DNA from: UBA5336 sp039198685
GTDB taxonomy: Bacteria > Pseudomonadota > Alphaproteobacteria > Caulobacterales > Hyphomonadaceae
Reading direction: 5' to 3'
DNA: 8,330 nucleotides
Assembly: GCA_039198685.1 (NCBI GenBank)
Contig: JBCCTK010000118.1
Location: 1-8,330, forward strand
Below the pieces are notes generated by a model. The model did not search any database and was not told where the DNA came from. It saw only the letters and a program-made list of their open reading frames with translations. Shown in pieces: positions 1-6,085 of this stretch (position 1 is its first letter; the number at the start of each line of letters is the position of its first letter). Both the position numbers and the translations under genes were made by a program.

Positions 1-183
1 CCGCGCCATGTCATCGAACTGGTGCGTGGCTTTTCCAAAATAAGCGAAGACAAGCTTCGAATGGCAGTTTTGTCATTGGTTCGGGCCTTGGCAGATACGC
101 CTGAGGCCAATGCTGCCGACGCTTTGCTTCAGGACGCCGGGGCCGCATCCAACGGCTCGCATGCAAAGCAAGCCTTGCCCTAA
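1..183 (+). CDS. C-terminal fragment of a probable XRE/HTH-type transcriptional regulator (5' truncated by window edge)
   Basis: Frame 1 is open from the first base to a TAA at 181-183, giving 60 residues with no start inside the window that must be used. The visible part begins with HVIELVRGFSKI, continues through DKLRMAVLSLVRALAD, and ends in an Ala-rich, low-complexity tail (PEANAADALLQDAGAAS...). From memory, an 'ELVRxFxxIxxxxLRxxVLxLVRALA' helix pair is the usual C-terminal end of short (about 130-residue) alphaproteobacterial XRE-family regulators, after the DNA-binding helix-turn-helix. The HTH itself lies outside the window, so the family call is an inference from the tail only. The gene runs convergently towards lpxC, with 67 nt between the two stop codons and no convincing terminator. 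It could instead be another small helical protein. Confidence 0.55.
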   Translation, partial: PRHVIELVRGFSKISEDKLRMAVLSLVRALADTPEANAADALLQDAGAASNGSHAKQALP

Positions 184-250
184 TCCACTTCTTGGCTTTC
201 AGCAAATCAGAGCCCTTTCGCTTGAATTTGAGCGGCCTGACCGGTTGTGT

Positions 251-1180
251 TTAACCGCTGAAAGCGCGAGCGTTTCTATTGGTCGTTTGAGCATCGATCA
301 TCTCTCGATCATCTTCCCAGCACCAAGCCTCAGGCATTTCCAAGAGCTTGCGCACCAATGCATTATTCAGCGCATGACCGGGTTGGTCAGCTGTATAAGT
401 GCCCGCGATTGGACCGCCCGCAAGGAACAAATCACCAACGGCATCCAGAATCTTGTGGCGAACAAACTCATCTTCGACACGCAAGCCCTCTGGGTTTACG
501 ATGTCATCGCCATCGATCACCACGGCGTTCTCAAGGGATCCACCACGCGCGAGCCCCATCGATTTGAGATAATCGACATCTCGGGCAAACCCAAATGTCC
601 GCGCGAAGGCCAAATCACGGGCAAACATGCCAGGGCGCAGGCGAAGCGCCATTTCCTGGACACCGATAGCACGGCTTTCAAAGTCTATCCGTGCACGCAA
701 GGTCAAAGCTTTGCCCATGCTTGGCGCGAGACTTGCCCGCTTCGCTCCATCTTCCACAGTGATGGTGTCTAAAATGCGAATTCGGCGCCGCAAGGCCTGT
801 TGCTCTTTGAGCCCGACTTGCCCGATCAGGTTACAGAATACAGCCGACGAGCCGTCCATGATCGGTACTTCAGACCCATCAATATCAATTCGAACATTGT
901 CCAGCCCCATGCCGGAGCATGCGGCGAGAAGGTGCTCAACGACAGCAACACTCACTCCCTGCTCATTGGTTAGGGTCGTGCCGAGGGTGACTTCAGAGAC
1001 CTGGTCTCCACGCGCCGCGATCTCGCTATTTCGGGAGCTGACGTCTTCTCGAACAAACACGACACCGGTATTGGGCGCTGCCGGACGCAACACGAGTCTT
1101 GATCGCTTTCCACTATGAACGCCTATGCCTGCGATCATAATCGGAGCAACAAGTGTCGTCTGATACTCTACTGGACTCAC
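251..1180 (-). CDS. lpxC: LpxC, UDP-3-O-acyl-N-acetylglucosamine deacetylase
   Basis: This cytoplasmic zinc amidase removes the acetyl group from UDP-3-O-acyl-GlcNAc, the committed step of lipid A synthesis. The 309-residue length is close to the usual figure of about 305. Family signatures are intact: GVHSG (20-24), VEHLLAA (81-87) with the catalytic-type Glu82 and zinc ligand His83, RTFGF (194-198), and HKILDAVGD (242-250) supplying zinc ligands His242 and Asp246. GHALNN (268-273) carries the conserved His269. The start is a GTG at 1178-1180, chosen because a perfect AGGAGG lies 7 nt upstream (1188-1193). The next candidate, Met15, would remove the first beta strand. A strong terminator lies between ftsZ and this gene, so lpxC probably has its own promoter in 1181-1256, although I see only weak boxes there. 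The placement after ftsZ fits a dcw-type context. All active-site residues are present and nothing looks broken. Confidence 0.97.
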   Translation of the reverse strand: MSPVEYQTTLVAPIMIAGIGVHSGKRSRLVLRPAAPNTGVVFVREDVSSRNSEIAARGDQVSEVTLGTTLTNEQGVSVAVVEHLLAACSGMGLDNVRIDIDGSEVPIMDGSSAVFCNLIGQVGLKEQQALRRRIRILDTITVEDGAKRASLAPSMGKALTLRARIDFESRAIGVQEMALRLRPGMFARDLAFARTFGFARDVDYLKSMGLARGGSLENAVVIDGDDIVNPEGLRVEDEFVRHKILDAVGDLFLAGGPIAGTYTADQPGHALNNALVRKLLEMPEAWCWEDDREMIDAQTTNRNARAFSG

Positions 1181-1187
1181 GGGAGCA

Positions 1188-1193
1188 CCTCCT
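1188..1193 (-). promoter_or_regulatory. Strong Shine-Dalgarno site that decides the GTG start of lpxC
   Basis: On the minus strand this reads AGGAGG, a full match to the anti-Shine-Dalgarno core, 7 nt before the GTG at 1180-1178. It is the strongest ribosome binding site in the window and supports a non-ATG start for lpxC. Confidence 0.85.
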
Positions 1194-1256
1194 GTTGCTC
1201 CCTATTAAACGCATGGCCGATGGGCGCCCAACACACGCATTGTTACCTTCTATTGC

Positions 1257-1291
1257 AAAAAGGGGCTCTCGCCCGTGGCGAAAGCCCTTTT
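1257..1291 (-). terminator. Rho-independent terminator downstream of ftsZ
   Basis: On the minus strand the hairpin has an inner 5-bp stem TCGCC/GGCGA (1269-1273 with 1277-1281, loop 1274-1276). The outer arm is GC-rich: GCT/AGC plus G:C pairs with a single bulged G, flanked by AAAA/TTTT. In the minus orientation it ends in CCCC followed by five T. It begins 50 nt after the ftsZ stop codon, as expected for the terminator of the ddl-ftsQ-ftsA-ftsZ transcript. The near-symmetric A/T flanks mean it could also work on the plus strand. Confidence 0.8.
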
Positions 1292-1341
1292 CACTCGAAA
1301 ACCATCACGTGAAGCTTTGGTAAGGTGGCTGCAACCAAGCC

Positions 1342-2775
1342 TTAGTGGTTGGCTGAACGGCGCAGGAAGGCCGGAATCTCCAGATCTGCATCGTCGAAGG
1401 CGGCAGGCTCTGCTGCATCATCGGGCGTTGACACGATTGAGCCTTCAGCCGGCAATGCCGATGCATCGTCATTGTCGCCTTGGCCCTTGCGCCATCCGAA
1501 GAGATTGGCAAACCCAGCCTGACCTTCACCCTCATTGGGTTGCATGGGCCCTGTGTCGTTGGAAACAGGCAAAGGCGCGCTTGCCGCACCTAGAACGGCA
1601 TCAGCTGAAATTTCATCACTGCCGGACTGAGCCGGCACATGGGACGCAGGCAGATTGCGGCCGGCAAAATCTGGACGAGTATCTGTGTGTTCAGCCATTG
1701 GCTCCGCTGGCAATTCGGTCTCGACAACCATGGTGCCAGCAGACGTGACAACGACAGGGCGTTCATCCAGCGCGGGTTGCGCTTGGGGTTGAACAATGTC
1801 CTGTGCCGGTGGGGGGACAGCCAACGTCGCGGCAACTCCTTCAAGTCCAGCAGCGACAACAGACACGCGGACTTTACCTTCTAGTTCCGGGTCAAACGTC
1901 GAGCCGACAATGATATTCGCGTCCGGGTCGACTTCAGCACGAATTTCGTTTGCCGCTTCATCAAGCTCGAACAAAGTCATATCGTAGCCGCCGGTGATGT
2001 TGATCAGCACGCCGCGCGCGCCACGCATCGTGACATCGTCTAATAGTGGGTTGTCGATCGCTTGGCGGGCCGCGTCCAGGGCGCGGTTTTCACCCGCGCT
2101 TTCACCCATCCCCATCATGGCTGTGCCCATGCCCGCCATGATTGAGCGGACATCGGCAAAGTCGAGATTGATAAGTCCGGGCATGACCATAAGGTCGGTA
2201 ATTCCCCGCACGCCGCTGTACAGCACATCGTCAGCCATCCGGAAGGCGTCGGCGAAGGTTGTGCGCTCATTGGCGATCCGAAAAAGATTTTGGTTTGGCA
2301 CCACGATCATCGTGTCGACGGCGCCGCGAATCTCGCCGAGGCCTTCTTCTGCCATGCGCATGCGGCGCGCGCCTTCGAAGCCAAACGGCTTGGTCACAAC
2401 AGCAACGGTCAGGATGCCTTTTTCCTGTGCAGCGCGTGCGATGACAGGCGCAGCACCGGTCCCGGTTCCACCGCCCATGCCTGCGGCAACGAACACCATG
2501 TGGGCACCATCAAGGTGGCGGGCGATTTCATTGAGACTCTCTTCAGCCGCAGCCGCGCCGATATCGGGACGGGCACCGGCCCCAAGGCCACCGGTCGTTT
2601 CGGGCCCAAGCTGAATTCGGCGTTCGGTCTTTGACCGCGACAGCGCTTGGCTATCAGTATTCGCCACAATGAACTCGACCCCCTGAAGGTCGGCTTCGAT
2701 CATATTGTCCACGGCGTTTCCGCCAGCGCCACCGACGCCAAACACCACAATCCGGGGTTTCAGTTCTTGTGTCAT
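1342..2775 (-). CDS. ftsZ: Cell division protein FtsZ
   Basis: FtsZ is the tubulin-like GTPase that polymerises into the Z-ring at the division site. The nucleotide-binding core is complete: VGGAGGNAVDNM (14-25), the tubulin signature GGGTGTG (101-107), and the T7 synergy loop NLDFADVRSI (203-212) with Asp205 and Asp208. The fold ends near residue 318. A roughly 140-residue Pro/Ala/acid-rich linker (321-460) follows, making the protein 477 residues, longer than enteric FtsZ. The extreme C-terminus DLEIPAFLRR (464-473) is the conserved peptide that binds FtsA and other partners. The ATG start is supported by GGAAGG 9 nt upstream (2785-2790). A 103-nt gap to ftsA leaves room for a dedicated promoter, and a CtrA-like box lies there. 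Transcription probably stops at the hairpin after the gene. Confidence 0.98.
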   Translation of the reverse strand: MTQELKPRIVVFGVGGAGGNAVDNMIEADLQGVEFIVANTDSQALSRSKTERRIQLGPETTGGLGAGARPDIGAAAAEESLNEIARHLDGAHMVFVAAGMGGGTGTGAAPVIARAAQEKGILTVAVVTKPFGFEGARRMRMAEEGLGEIRGAVDTMIVVPNQNLFRIANERTTFADAFRMADDVLYSGVRGITDLMVMPGLINLDFADVRSIMAGMGTAMMGMGESAGENRALDAARQAIDNPLLDDVTMRGARGVLINITGGYDMTLFELDEAANEIRAEVDPDANIIVGSTFDPELEGKVRVSVVAAGLEGVAATLAVPPPAQDIVQPQAQPALDERPVVVTSAGTMVVETELPAEPMAEHTDTRPDFAGRNLPASHVPAQSGSDEISADAVLGAASAPLPVSNDTGPMQPNEGEGQAGFANLFGWRKGQGDNDDASALPAEGSIVSTPDDAAEPAAFDDADLEIPAFLRRSANH

Positions 2776-2847
2776 TTATTATCGCCTTCCAAACTCTACG
2801 CCGTGGAGCATCGCTGTGCCGTTTGATCGGAAGGTGCCACTCGCGGC

Positions 2848-2862
2848 CTAAAAACGTGTTAA
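2848..2862 (-). promoter_or_regulatory. Candidate CtrA binding box upstream of ftsZ
   Basis: On the minus strand this reads TTAA-N7-TTAG, one mismatch from the CtrA consensus TTAA-N7-TTAA known from Caulobacter. It lies 73-87 nt upstream of the ftsZ ATG and 16 nt past the ftsA stop. In Caulobacter, CtrA is known to act at the ftsZ promoter, so the position makes biological sense. A one-mismatch match in a 100-nt gap would arise by chance at roughly the few-percent level, and I cannot see a clear -35/-10 pair beside it. Confidence 0.4.
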
Positions 2863-2878
2863 GTAAGGAATGACTTTG

Positions 2879-4183
2879 TCAGAAATTTTCCCTGAGCCAC
2901 GTCCACGTTTTATTTATGGTACCACCCGTTCCGGCTACTCCAAACTGCCCTCGCGAAGCCCCTGCCCATGCTGCATCGAGGTTGCCCTTAATTCCGTACG
3001 TTAGCAGACCTGCCGCCGTGGAAAAACCCGGTGAAGCCAACGACTCACCAAGAATTTCAGCATGAACCGGACGTCCGAGGCGCACCGGCATCCCCAAAAT
3101 GTAATTTGCCACATCTCTGCTGCCCGGCAATTGGCTGGCTCCGCCCGTCAGTACGACCCGTCTCGGCATGACTTTCGCCAAGGGCGACTGGTTCAATTGC
3201 TCAGCGATCAGCTCAAACACTTCTTCAACACGCGGTGCGATAATTTCCGCCAGTTTGATCCGCGGCATTCGCTCGGCATTCAGCCTCCCATCATCACCCA
3301 GGCGCGGACACTGAATGCGTTCTGCCAAACCTGGCGCCGTGAGGTCCGAATGGCCGTATATGGTCTTCATTCGCTCAGCTGCCGCAAAGGTCGTGCCCAG
3401 CCCTTGTGCCAGATCAGCCGTGACATGCCCACCGCCCGCTGCGACCAGCTCCAGTGCGGCCGGCGTCCCGTTGAGGAAAACGGAAACGGCTGTAACGTCT
3501 GCTCCCATATCTATACAGATCGCTCCATTGTCTGCCTCATCCTCAATCAACGTTCCAAACCCGCTAGCAATTGATGATGGAACGAGGCGTTCAACCTTTA
3601 AGTGCGCCCTGTTCACAACTTCGCTGAGATTGCGAACCAGCGCTGTCGGAGCGGTCACCACATTCAGAAGGACGCCTAGCTTTTCAGCAACCATCCCTGC
3701 CGGCTCTCGCACCCCTTCAATATCATCAACGCGATAGGCTACCGGGTAAACCGACAGGATATCGTCGTCCTTCAAGTCCAACCGGGCCATCGCCTTTGCC
3801 TGGACACGGCGCATGTCTCGAGCATTGATCTCGCGACCTGTGGGGGCGAGCAAAGCCATGGTCAGGTGACTTTTCACCCGCGGGCCTGTGATGCCCAGGT
3901 TCAATGCGTTCACGCGCGTCCCAGCCTGGCGTTCGGCATCCTCCACGGCGAGACGTACGGCGCGTTCCAGGGCTTCCATGTCGGTAATAGCGCCGCCCGA
4001 AAAACCACGCGATTGTTGCTTCCCTCCGCCCAAAAGCGTGAAACCTGCAGTTTGGTTTAAATCGGTCCGTCCAATTAGGCAGGTGATTTTCGATGCCCCA
4101 ATATCGAGAGCCGCCACGGTGTCTCCATGGGTTGGCGGTCCTCGTGCGGCGCGGCGTTGGGGAAGGGTCGACATATCAGGCAT
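2879..4183 (-). CDS. ftsA: Cell division protein FtsA
   Basis: FtsA is an actin-like ATPase that tethers FtsZ filaments to the inner membrane and recruits later division proteins. The 434-residue protein shows the actin-fold motifs in order: phosphate-1 loop ALDIGASKITCLIGR (25-39), phosphate-2 AICIDMGADVTAVSVF (221-236), a GGGHVTADLAQGLGTTFAAAE segment (250-270), and the adenosine motif VVLTGGASQLPG (343-354). It ends in TWTWLRENF, the amphipathic membrane-targeting helix typical of FtsA. The ATG at 4181-4183 overlaps the ftsQ stop by 8 nt, indicating translational coupling. A second in-frame ATG three codons later (4172-4174) is also plausible, because the purine-rich GGGGG upstream is only 2 nt from the first ATG but 11 nt from the second. 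The protein would then be 431 residues. Confidence 0.97.
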   Translation of the reverse strand: MPDMSTLPQRRAARGPPTHGDTVAALDIGASKITCLIGRTDLNQTAGFTLLGGGKQQSRGFSGGAITDMEALERAVRLAVEDAERQAGTRVNALNLGITGPRVKSHLTMALLAPTGREINARDMRRVQAKAMARLDLKDDDILSVYPVAYRVDDIEGVREPAGMVAEKLGVLLNVVTAPTALVRNLSEVVNRAHLKVERLVPSSIASGFGTLIEDEADNGAICIDMGADVTAVSVFLNGTPAALELVAAGGGHVTADLAQGLGTTFAAAERMKTIYGHSDLTAPGLAERIQCPRLGDDGRLNAERMPRIKLAEIIAPRVEEVFELIAEQLNQSPLAKVMPRRVVLTGGASQLPGSRDVANYILGMPVRLGRPVHAEILGESLASPGFSTAAGLLTYGIKGNLDAAWAGASRGQFGVAGTGGTINKTWTWLRENF

Positions 4184-4997
4184 GTCCCCCGGCAGTGGGC
4201 AAGGAGACTGGCGTTACGAAAACACGTGCCTTGCTGCGCAGATCTATCCGGTGAGTGCGTGCAGCCACGTTTGGAAGAGCCGTGTCCAATTCCACCAAAG
4301 TGGCCAAGGCATCGCCAAGATCTCCATCGCGGGGAAGCATAGCCACTGCTCCTCCATTTAGATGGAGATCCCATCGGCGCGCTGCCACGCGTTCGGCGAA
4401 AACGATGCGGGAGGATAGCTCCGGAACCACATCCAAATGCACAAGCAATTCAAAGGCTGCTGCCTCGGCGCCCTCTCCGGCGATCCTTGGCAAATGGGTA
4501 AAATCTGACGGTGAAGCCTCGGCCATCTCACGTCCAAGCGTATCGATCACAAGCCAGTCGTCGCCATTGTGGTGCAGCGCCATGGGTTGTGCAGGGTCTG
4601 CCATGATCACGACCTGATCCGGCCATAGTCGATGCACTTTCACATTGACGACTTTCCGAGTGGCCTCGACACGGGTCTTGATGGCGTGGGGATCTGCGCG
4701 GAACATGTTTTCACCGGGTTCGATCATCGCAGCGGACCGTACGTCGGACTCCACAATCGGGTCCCGCTCAAGGCCAACCACCCGGACAGTCGACACCCCG
4801 ACGCCCAAGGACCGTGCAACCGCGTCCGAGGTGTTCGCCATTCGGCTTTCAACTTGGGAAAGCGACCCGCCCATCAAGGCAGCGGCAGCCACAATCAGCG
4901 CCAGAATCATGGCCAGACCAAAAACCACAGACGCGACGCTGACGTCCTCATCTGCGAAACTCGGGTCGGGGGCGGCGTGTCGTTTTACCTTTGGCAT
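4176..4997 (-). CDS. ftsQ: Cell division protein FtsQ
   Basis: FtsQ is a bitopic inner-membrane protein that links early and late divisome proteins (partners FtsB/FtsL) through its periplasmic domain. The 273-residue sequence has a basic, charged cytoplasmic N-terminus (1-19), one hydrophobic segment (about 20-44), a POTRA-type domain (about 71-134, starting VRVVGLERDPIVESDVRSAA and ending in LWPDQVVIMAD), and a beta-rich FtsQ domain to the end. The LWPDxV motif is a common FtsQ marker. The ATG is supported by GAGG 7 nt upstream. The gene overlaps ddl by 13 nt and ftsA by 8 nt, so ddl-ftsQ-ftsA behave as one translationally coupled unit. FtsQ is poorly conserved in general, so the call rests on architecture and gene order as much as on residues. 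Confidence 0.95.
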   Translation of the reverse strand: MPKVKRHAAPDPSFADEDVSVASVVFGLAMILALIVAAAALMGGSLSQVESRMANTSDAVARSLGVGVSTVRVVGLERDPIVESDVRSAAMIEPGENMFRADPHAIKTRVEATRKVVNVKVHRLWPDQVVIMADPAQPMALHHNGDDWLVIDTLGREMAEASPSDFTHLPRIAGEGAEAAAFELLVHLDVVPELSSRIVFAERVAARRWDLHLNGGAVAMLPRDGDLGDALATLVELDTALPNVAARTHRIDLRSKARVFVTPVSLPTAGGHA

Positions 4998-5893
4998 GAT
5001 GCATCCTCAATCATCCAGCCAACCAACTGTTCGAACGTTATGCCAAGATGGGCTGCCTGCTCTGGCACGAGCGAGGTGGGGGTCATTCCGGGCTGGGTGT
5101 TGGTCTCTAGGATCACAAGCCGGTCTGCCTTCTCATCATAACGAAAATCCGAACGGGTCACACCACGACACCCCAGGGCCTTGTGCGCTTTCACGCTGGC
5201 TTCCATGGCCGCATGGGTCACCGTCTCTGGAAGGTCTGCCGGAACGATATGGCGCGACCCTCCAGACGCATATTTTGCGTCAAAGTCGTAAAACTCCCTT
5301 AAGGTCGTAATTTCCGTAACGGCCAAAGCCCGATCCCCCATCACTCCGACCGACAATTCACGGCCGGGAATGAACTCTTCGGCCATCAACACATCACCAT
5401 AGGCCCAATCCTCCGCCAGGATCTGTTTTGGCGGTCCATTTGCACCTGCACGAACGATCACAACGCCAAAACTTGACCCCTCCGCGATGGGCTTGATCAC
5501 ATAGGGCGGAGCCAGGAGATGTTGTGCTGCGGCCTCAGCACGGGTGCACGGCACATCTTCCGCAATATCGAGCCCGCACTGGGCGTAAACGGCCTTGGAT
5601 TTGCGCTTGTCCATTGCGACAGCAGAACCTGCGACGCCGGAATGTGTATAGGCAACGCCCATCACCTCGAAGAGACCCTGGACGCATCCATCCTCTCCCC
5701 AGGGGCCATGGAGACCATTCAAGACGACATCCGGGGCAGCGGCCTTGATCTGGCCCGCCAAATCTCGCGTAGCATCGATCTCGGTCACGTCATAACCCGC
5801 TGCGCGCGCTGCGCGGGCCATCTGGGTGCCGGAGCTGATGGAGATGTCGCGCTCCGAAGACCACCCCCCATAGATCACTGCGACACGCTTCAT
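4985..5893 (-). CDS. ddl: D-alanine--D-alanine ligase (DdlB type)
   Basis: This ATP-grasp enzyme joins two D-Ala to give the D-Ala-D-Ala end of the peptidoglycan stem peptide. The 302-residue protein has YGGWSSERDISISSG near the N-terminus (Glu14), HGPWGEDG (62-69), SGVAGSAVAMDK (85-96), the ATP-binding VIKPIAEGSSFGV (132-144), KY (207-208), and GCRGVTRSDF (241-250). The metal-binding LETNTQPGMTPTSLVPE (262-278) provides Glu263 and Asn265. A TTG five codons upstream (5908) is in frame, but I chose the ATG at 5891-5893. GGAAGGA lies 6 nt before that ATG (5900-5906), and the protein then begins MKRVAVIYGG like other Ddl proteins. It is the first gene of the minus-strand cluster; the murB and murC that often precede ddl are absent here. 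Confidence 0.97.
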   Translation of the reverse strand: MKRVAVIYGGWSSERDISISSGTQMARAARAAGYDVTEIDATRDLAGQIKAAAPDVVLNGLHGPWGEDGCVQGLFEVMGVAYTHSGVAGSAVAMDKRKSKAVYAQCGLDIAEDVPCTRAEAAAQHLLAPPYVIKPIAEGSSFGVVIVRAGANGPPKQILAEDWAYGDVLMAEEFIPGRELSVGVMGDRALAVTEITTLREFYDFDAKYASGGSRHIVPADLPETVTHAAMEASVKAHKALGCRGVTRSDFRYDEKADRLVILETNTQPGMTPTSLVPEQAAHLGITFEQLVGWMIEDASCQR

Positions 5894-6085
5894 GGCAATT
5901 CCTTCCAAATTCGCGACACGTTTTTTACACTAAGGACTTCATGAAGAGTAAAAGCGGCTTCGACATGGCAATTCGACCACGCCTGTAGACTTTCCTGTGA
6001 GATTTTTCCTATTTTACGTTGCTATCCAAAAATCAATACGGTCCAACAACCACCTCGGGTTGGCACAAAAATCTGGAGGAATACA
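5894..6085. promoter_or_regulatory. Divergent intergenic region between ddl and the outer-membrane receptor gene
   Basis: These 192 nt are AT-richer than the genes on either side and must drive at least one of the two divergent genes. The ddl half contains a perfect 10-bp palindrome CTTCATGAAG (5937-5946) and a second copy of the ddl start-codon context (5964-5974). The receptor half has a small hairpin option (CCAAC 6043-6047 with GTTGG 6059-6063) and a good ribosome binding site GGAGGA at 6075-6080, 5 nt before its ATG. I see no clear -35/-10 pair for the plus strand and no RNA gene or further ORF of note. Confidence 0.6.
5924..5952 (-). promoter_or_regulatory. Candidate sigma-70-type promoter for ddl
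   Basis: On the minus strand there is a TTTACT box (5947-5952), a 17-nt spacer, and a TGTAAA box (5924-5929). Each matches the TTGACA/TATAAT consensus at four of six positions. Transcription would begin close to 5917, giving a leader of about 25 nt that includes the GGAAGGA site. The palindrome CTTCATGAAG lies in the spacer. Alphaproteobacterial promoters are poorly conserved, so this is only the best candidate by eye. Confidence 0.35.

Noticed and set aside
242..257. CGGTT/AACCG hairpin at the lpxC stop codon as a terminator
   Set aside because: The stem is only 5 bp, contains the stop codon, and has no T-tract on either strand.
110..772. Plus-strand 220-codon open frame opposite lpxC
   Set aside because: It lies antisense to lpxC, whose active-site motifs are all intact. 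Its translation shows no domain and it starts without a ribosome binding site.
1174..1178. GANTC (CcrM-type) site just inside the lpxC start
   Set aside because: GANTC is expected about once per 256 bases, so a single copy is not informative. The ftsA-ftsZ and ddl-receptor gaps contain none.
1994..2614. Plus-strand 206-codon open frame opposite ftsZ
   Set aside because: It is fully antisense to the conserved GTPase core of FtsZ, and its composition (Ser/Arg/Pro-rich) is typical of a complement-frame shadow.
5906..5908. In-frame TTG as an upstream start for ddl
   Set aside because: The ATG at 5891-5893 has GGAAGGA at proper spacing and gives the usual Ddl N-terminus. The TTG codon itself overlaps that ribosome binding site.
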